The position numbers and the translations under genes are program-made. Positions 5,725 through 9,654 of a stretch of 9,654 nucleotides of DNA are shown here, in pieces; positions within the stretch are counted from its first letter, which is position 1, and every line of letters starts with the position of its first letter. A model generated the notes under the pieces. The model had not been told where the DNA came from and made no database searches. It worked only from the letters and a program-made list of their open reading frames with translations. Source of the stretch: Nitrososphaerota archaeon (lineage in GTDB: Archaea; Thermoproteota; Nitrososphaeria; Nitrososphaerales; CADDZS01); the NCBI GenBank assembly GCA_027886785.1, contig JAPCJV010000036.1, forward strand, positions 1-9,654. Reading direction: 5' to 3'.

Positions 5725-6773
5725 TGGCAGGCAGATTTGTTAAGGCTGCTTTTGTTTCCGCTCCTGGTACCGTCGAGCTGAAATCGGTTCCGAGGCCCGA
5801 CATCGAGGAGGGAGCGGTCATGGTGCACATGAAGGCGTGCGGGATCTGTGGGAGCGATCTCGAGACTGTCGTGGGAACAAACATCCAATCAAGCAAATTG
5901 GGACACGAGGTGTGCGGGATTGTATCCGAATCAAGAGACACCACAGTTCGCGAAGGGGATTACGTCATTCCTCACAACAGGGTGGGCTGCGGAATCTGCG
6001 AGCTGTGCAAGAGCGGCAACGCGACGACTTGTCCCGTATTTAGGCAGAGCAACTTTGAGCCATGCGGATTCTCTGAAGAATTCAAATTGCCCGCACACAA
6101 CCTCAAGGGGGGTGGTATACATTTTCCCAGTCGTGGAGTGTCTTATGAGGATGCATCTTTCGTGGAGCCGCTGGGGTGTTGCATCCGGGGTCTGAATCAG
6201 GCGGTGGGGTCGGGCGGCGTAAAAGCTGCAAATTTCAAACGAGTGTTAGTCATAGGAGCTGGACCGATCGGCTTGCTCCACATGGAACTTCTCAACCACT
6301 ATTTTCCGGAAATCGAAATCGTGGCATGTGATATCGTACCCTCGCGGCTGGAGATCGCAGAGAAACTCGAGCACGCTAGAGGAATAATTCCCCGCGGTTC
6401 ATTGGTTAGTGAGGCGATGAAGCAATCCCACTCCGCGGGGTTTGATCTTGTGATAGTCGCGACTGGAAATCTCGGGGTATTTTCAGATGCGGTTCAATGC
6501 GTGCGAAAATCAGGAGCGCTGCTCCTCTTTGGATTGCCACACCAAGGGGCATTTTACAACCTGGATCTAGCTTCGATGTTTCTAAATGAATTGAAAATAA
6601 TCCCCAGTTATTCTTCTACGGATGTCGAAATGGGAGCTGCTTTACAGCTTCTCGAACAGAGAAAGATAAACGTGAAGAAATTCATCACGGCCGTGTTTCC
6701 GCTAAGCAAGGTTGGAGAAGCTTTCGCAGCAGCTCGCTCCCAGAATCAAATGAAAGTACTAGTATCTAACTAG
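5724..6773 (+). CDS. Zinc-dependent medium-chain alcohol/polyol dehydrogenase
   Basis: 349 residues from GTG 5724. The catalytic zinc site is C-G-I-C-G-S-D (Cys39) with G-H-E (His61, Glu62), plus Glu149 in V-E-P-L-G. The structural zinc lobe keeps all four cysteines (Cys89, Cys92, Cys95, Cys103). The cofactor domain has G-A-G-P-I-G at 178-183 and Asp203 (A-C-D-I) at the end of the second strand, which favours NAD+. The type resembles threonine, sorbitol or glucose dehydrogenases; the precise substrate cannot be given. The GTG overlaps the preceding TAG (TAGTG), giving a one-base overlap. Longer in-frame starts inside the upstream gene would add residues that do not match the family, whereas F-V-K-A-A-F-V after the GTG is the usual N-terminal strand. 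Together with the preceding LDH2-family gene it suggests two consecutive oxidations of one substrate (inference). Confidence 0.93.
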   Translation: MAGRFVKAAFVSAPGTVELKSVPRPDIEEGAVMVHMKACGICGSDLETVVGTNIQSSKLGHEVCGIVSESRDTTVREGDYVIPHNRVGCGICELCKSGNATTCPVFRQSNFEPCGFSEEFKLPAHNLKGGGIHFPSRGVSYEDASFVEPLGCCIRGLNQAVGSGGVKAANFKRVLVIGAGPIGLLHMELLNHYFPEIEIVACDIVPSRLEIAEKLEHARGIIPRGSLVSEAMKQSHSAGFDLVIVATGNLGVFSDAVQCVRKSGALLLFGLPHQGAFYNLDLASMFLNELKIIPSYSSTDVEMGAALQLLEQRKINVKKFITAVFPLSKVGEAFAAARSQNQMKVLVSN

Positions 6774-6811
6774 AATGCGCCCTAATTCTCGTTGTGTAAC
6801 CCACCCTGTAG

Positions 6812-6817
6812 TATAGA
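6812..6817 (+). promoter_or_regulatory. Weak TATA-like box upstream of the aldolase
   Basis: TATAGA in the 84-nt gap after the zinc dehydrogenase. Transcription would start near 6840, giving a leader of about 18 nt to ATG 6858. It would allow the aldolase-epimerase-flavoprotein genes to be expressed separately from the two dehydrogenases. The match is poor and read-through from upstream is equally possible. Confidence 0.2.
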
Positions 6818-6857
6818 TCTGATTTTCTACTAATCGTAATCACTTTTCCCAAGAAAA

Positions 6858-7661
6858 ATGCTTATTTCTGCTTCAGAGATGGTGCGATTCTCGCGGATTT
6901 ATTTGAAAAATCGTCTCAAGGCGATGCTGAAAGAAGGAAAAATTGCGATCGGTACCACCATAACGATTGGTCATCCGGATGTTGCTGAAATTATCGGGCT
7001 CGCGGGTTTCGATTGGGTGATGCTCGACACTGAACACGCCCCCATGAATATTCCCATCATCCAGAATTTATTGCAAGTCATGAGTTTCTCCCAAACGGTT
7101 CCCATCATTAGGATCGCCTGGAACGATCTGGTAATGGCAAAGCAGGCGCTGGATATCGGTGCTTATGGTCTGATCGTACCTTGGGTCAACACCAAAGAAG
7201 AAGCGATGAGAGCGGTTCAGGCAGTCAAATACCCGCCAGTGGGATTGAGGGGTTTTGGACCAAGGAGGGCGAGTCTTGCCGACCCTGACTATGTCAAGAC
7301 AGCGAACAGCGAGATCCTGCTTGCGGTACAGATCGAAACCCAGTGCGCTTTGGACAACATTGACGACATCCTATCTGTTGAAGGAATCGATGCAGCATTA
7401 ATCGGTCCCGCAGACCTATCACTTTCTCTGGGAATCCTCTTCCAGTACGACAATCCCAAATTTGTGGACGCCATGCAGAAGGTGGTGGATGCCGCCAAAA
7501 GGCACGGCATTATAGCTGGCATGCTGGCAACGGACGATGTGAAAAAGAGAATTCAGCAGGGCTACAAAATGATCAACATCAGCGGAGACTTGATGCTCTT
7601 GAAGGACGCAGCGAAAAGGATCCTAGACACTGCAAACGAAGCGAGAGGAACTATGCGGTAA
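6858..7661 (+). CDS. HpcH/HpaI-family class II pyruvate aldolase
   Basis: 267 residues, TIM-barrel aldolase. Catalytic and metal-site residues known from E. coli HpcH are all present in order: His60 in D-T-E-H-A-P, Arg85 in I-I-R-I-A-W, Glu160 in V-Q-I-E-T, and Asp186 in G-P-A-D-L. The spacing (25 residues His-Arg, 26 Glu-Asp) matches HpcH as I remember it. The G-L-R-G-F-G-P-R-R-A-S loop (129-139) is the family phosphate/carboxylate-binding region. The enzyme should cleave a 4-hydroxy-2-keto acid to pyruvate and an aldehyde in the cytosol; relatives act on 4-hydroxy-2-oxoheptanedioate, 2-keto-3-deoxyrhamnonate and 5-keto-4-deoxyglucarate. ATG 6858 is used; ATG 6879 (Met8) is equally good for the family, since the first seven residues are unconserved. 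The next gene starts 13 nt after the stop, indicating co-transcription. The enzyme probably provides the carbon-chain cleavage step of the pathway (inference). Confidence 0.93.
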   Translation: MLISASEMVRFSRIYLKNRLKAMLKEGKIAIGTTITIGHPDVAEIIGLAGFDWVMLDTEHAPMNIPIIQNLLQVMSFSQTVPIIRIAWNDLVMAKQALDIGAYGLIVPWVNTKEEAMRAVQAVKYPPVGLRGFGPRRASLADPDYVKTANSEILLAVQIETQCALDNIDDILSVEGIDAALIGPADLSLSLGILFQYDNPKFVDAMQKVVDAAKRHGIIAGMLATDDVKKRIQQGYKMINISGDLMLLKDAAKRILDTANEARGTMR

Positions 7662-7674
7662 GGGGCGTAAAAAC

Positions 7675-8490
7675 ATGCTTCGATCAAGTTCGATCACGTT
7701 TCACACCTATACGCTGGAACAAGTATGCAAGCTGAACGTCGAGCTGGGGTTTGACGCGCTTGAACTCTGGAAGGATCACCTCCCGGCCGTAAAGACACCA
7801 GAGCTCGCCTCGCAATTTTCTTCCTTTGCAAGGGACATAGGATTAAACATCTGCGCCCTAAACAATGTGGACTCTAAGAATTTCAAGCCATATGATTCGG
7901 AAGAGTCTTTTGCTCAGACTCTCATGGGACTGAAGGCGGACGTGGATCTGGCCTCATTATTGTCGATCAAGGACGTCTTTGCTTTTGAGGGCAGAGATCC
8001 CAGGGGAGGCAATGGCGACAAGAATGCTCTGTTGAAGACTATTTCACGACTCTTCCACGAGGCTATTGTATACTCTTCGAAAAAAGGGATCCGGTTCCTG
8101 ATTGAGCCCCATCCGTTTACAGTGGGCATGGATCTGGATTTTCTGATAAAACTGTGCGATTCCCTGGATTCCAATTATTTTGGGGTCCTCTATGATTGTG
8201 CGCACTTCGCTGTGGCAAAGCCCGACGGATACATTGAATCCATCCGAATCCTCGGCAAGAGAATAAAGCACATTCATTTCTCCGACAGCGACAAGCGCAC
8301 CTCCGAGCTCCATTATCCACCAGGGATGGGCAAGCTAGACATTGATGGAATCCTTCGAACATTCAAGGAAATTGGGTACAGCGGAACGATCACTCTCGAC
8401 CTCTGGGGGTATCCGTTGCCCATCGAGGGCTCGAAAATGGGAATCAAAAAAATGGAAGAAGCAATAAACAAACTGGGAATTCCGAATTAG
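7675..8490 (+). CDS. Xylose-isomerase-like TIM-barrel sugar isomerase/epimerase
   Basis: 271 residues, AP-endonuclease-2/xylose-isomerase-like barrel. Probable metal ligands are Glu144 (F-L-I-E-P-H), Asp174 (L-Y-D-C-A-H) and His201 (H-I-H-F). His177, three residues after Asp174, matches the D-x-x-H seen in tagatose 3-epimerase. The P-P-G-M-G-K-L-D segment (215-222) is the typical loop before the last strand. The fourth ligand, usually Glu in a G-x-I-x-x-E strand, appears here as Asp242 (T-I-T-L-D-L). Relatives include ketose 3-epimerases, hydroxypyruvate isomerase, IolE dehydratase and dehydroshikimate dehydratase, so isomerisation or dehydration of a small polyol or keto acid is expected, with the substrate unknown. 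ATG 7675 is 13 nt after the aldolase stop, with only a weak GGGG upstream, so the two genes almost surely share a transcript. No signal peptide is seen, so it is cytosolic. Confidence 0.9.
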   Translation: MLRSSSITFHTYTLEQVCKLNVELGFDALELWKDHLPAVKTPELASQFSSFARDIGLNICALNNVDSKNFKPYDSEESFAQTLMGLKADVDLASLLSIKDVFAFEGRDPRGGNGDKNALLKTISRLFHEAIVYSSKKGIRFLIEPHPFTVGMDLDFLIKLCDSLDSNYFGVLYDCAHFAVAKPDGYIESIRILGKRIKHIHFSDSDKRTSELHYPPGMGKLDIDGILRTFKEIGYSGTITLDLWGYPLPIEGSKMGIKKMEEAINKLGIPN

Positions 8491-8534
8491 ATCCCGGGCA
8501 ATAGTTTCGATTTCCCAAAAGGTCTCGCTGCTCG

Positions 8535-9654
8535 ATGTTTCAGAAACTCTTCGAGTCATTGAAGATCGGTCCGACTACGATCAAAAACAGGATTCAAGTT
8601 CTTCCCCACAATACTTTGTTTGATTTCGAAACCCTCATTCCTTATTGTGAAGCGAGGGCTCGGGGTGGCGCGGGTTTGATCGAAATTTCCCTCGCGACTC
8701 CCACGCGAGATTTAGGCGAACTTCCCTCGGGACCAGTAAACGCGTGGCCCTACAAGGGATTCGATCAGAGGATCGTACCTCTTTATCAAAAGATGGCAAC
8801 GGCGATTCACGGTAGTGGTGCAAAACTATTCGTACAAATGGCATCGGCGGGCGGAAACCGAAGCGCAAAGCGCGGAGCTTCGCCCGTGCCGGGCGGAATC
8901 CAGCGGACCACTTCCAGACAGCTGAATGAACAAGAAATCGAAGGGATAGTAGAAGACCACGCGAAAGCTGCGAAATTGATGCTCGACGGTGGAATTGATG
9001 GAGTAGATCTTCACGGAACGCATGGGATGCTGTTAGAAGAATTTCTCTCTAGGGCTACTAATCGAAGAACGGATCGCTACGGCGGGTCGCTAGATAACCG
9101 GTTAAGAATAGTTCTGGAGATCATCTCAAGAATTCGGGAAACGACAAAGGGAGAGCTTGCCGTCGGGATGAGACTGGACGCCGATGACAAATTTCCTCAG
9201 GGAAATGATCTGGCGGAAGAGGTCCGACTCGCAAGTAAGCTTGACTCTAAGCTGGATTTTTTGAATGTAGACCTCGGCTTCGAGCATCAGTACACCCATC
9301 TATCGATCGCACCGTTTTACGAGGAACCGGGTTACCAACTTTATGCCGCCCAAACAATCAAGCAGGTAACGAAAAATGCCGTTGTGGGTGCGACGGGCAG
9401 AATTGTTGATCCGGCATTGGCTGAACAGGTCCTTCAACAGGGAATCGCGGACATCGTCGGAATGACGCGTGCGCTCATCGCCGATCCCGAACTTCCCAAC
9501 AAGGCGCGCGAGGGTAAGATTGCGGACATTCGATTTTGTCTTGGAGACAACCAGTGGTGCATAGGAAATATGCTCCGAGGACGTCCTATGCGATGTACGG
9601 TAAATCCTCTGATCGGAAGAGAAGGGGACCCATTCGCAAGGAATCAAACAGCTA
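8535..9654 (+). CDS. Old-Yellow-Enzyme-family flavin oxidoreductase with Fe-S motif (dienoyl-CoA reductase/TMADH type), 3' truncated by window
   Basis: The frame is open from ATG 8535 to the window end (373 codons), so the C-terminus is missing. The N-terminal FMN barrel is clear: L-F-E-S-L-K-I-G-P-T-T-I-K-N-R (5-19), H-G-T-H-G-M-L-L-E-E-F-L-S (160-172), then N-R-R-T-D-R-Y-G-G-S-L-D-N-R (176-189). It continues into the linker that in 2,4-dienoyl-CoA reductase and trimethylamine dehydrogenase holds a 4Fe-4S cluster: Cys335, Asp338, Cys342, Cys354, followed by V-N-P. Those enzymes also have a C-terminal FAD/NAD(P) domain, which would lie beyond the window. Two family residues differ: Asp338 replaces the second cluster Cys, and Met165 replaces the barrel Tyr that donates a proton in OYE. 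Relatives reduce enoyl compounds or demethylate N-methyl amines. An in-frame TAG at 8502 closes the frame upstream and ATG 8535 is the first start after it. It follows the epimerase by 44 nt and is probably in the same operon. Confidence 0.93.
   Translation, partial: MFQKLFESLKIGPTTIKNRIQVLPHNTLFDFETLIPYCEARARGGAGLIEISLATPTRDLGELPSGPVNAWPYKGFDQRIVPLYQKMATAIHGSGAKLFVQMASAGGNRSAKRGASPVPGGIQRTTSRQLNEQEIEGIVEDHAKAAKLMLDGGIDGVDLHGTHGMLLEEFLSRATNRRTDRYGGSLDNRLRIVLEIISRIRETTKGELAVGMRLDADDKFPQGNDLAEEVRLASKLDSKLDFLNVDLGFEHQYTHLSIAPFYEEPGYQLYAAQTIKQVTKNAVVGATGRIVDPALAEQVLQQGIADIVGMTRALIADPELPNKAREGKIADIRFCLGDNQWCIGNMLRGRPMRCTVNPLIGREGDPFARNQTA

Noticed and set aside
9300..9647. A 115-codon minus-strand open frame
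   Set aside because: Antisense to the flavoprotein's conserved barrel and Fe-S linker; no independent support.

Overview
This window is most likely archaeal chromosomal DNA with close to balanced base composition. The reasons are that starts lack convincing Shine-Dalgarno sequences, AT-rich TATA-like boxes lie roughly 25-40 nt upstream of several starts (best at 411-417 and, on the minus strand, 4307-4320), TTG and GTG starts appear, and the permease resembles archaeal amino-acid permeases. I cannot assign a lineage; an acidophilic or thermophilic group (Thermoplasmata or Thermoproteota) is only a guess. No mobile element, CRISPR array, tRNA or rRNA was seen. All the protein genes belong to recognisable metabolic families, so this looks like a catabolic region, not a defence or mobile island.

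Left block (1-2621, plus strand): the C-terminal end of an M24 (creatinase/prolidase-fold) hydrolase, a small single-domain cupin, a short-chain dehydrogenase, and a polysaccharide-deacetylase-fold hydrolase of the type that also includes cyclic imidases and PuuE-like allantoinases. The cupin and dehydrogenase are tightly spaced; the deacetylase-like gene follows a 149-nt gap holding a TATA-like box inside an inverted repeat.

Middle (2618-4698): a complete APC-family amino-acid/amine permease runs on the minus strand. It converges on the deacetylase-like gene across an unusual 50-nt nested palindrome (candidate bidirectional terminator). It diverges from the right block across a 423-nt non-coding region that carries an 18-nt perfect palindrome (candidate operator).

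Right block (4699-9654, plus strand): an LDH2-family NAD(P)-dependent 2-hydroxyacid dehydrogenase and a zinc-dependent medium-chain dehydrogenase overlap by one base. An HpcH/HpaI-type aldolase, a xylose-isomerase-like TIM-barrel isomerase/epimerase and an Old-Yellow-Enzyme-family flavoprotein with an iron-sulfur motif follow; the last runs off the window.

Inferred joint role: import of a small nitrogenous or polyhydroxylated compound by the permease, hydrolysis by the M24 and deacetylase-like enzymes, redox and epimerisation steps by the three dehydrogenases and the TIM-barrel protein, and retro-aldol cleavage to pyruvate (or a related 2-keto acid) plus an aldehyde by the HpaI-type enzyme. 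The actual substrate cannot be read from the sequence. The most notable details are in the terminal flavoprotein: an Asp stands where the second of four Fe-S cysteines is expected, and a Met stands where the catalytic Tyr of the family is expected.
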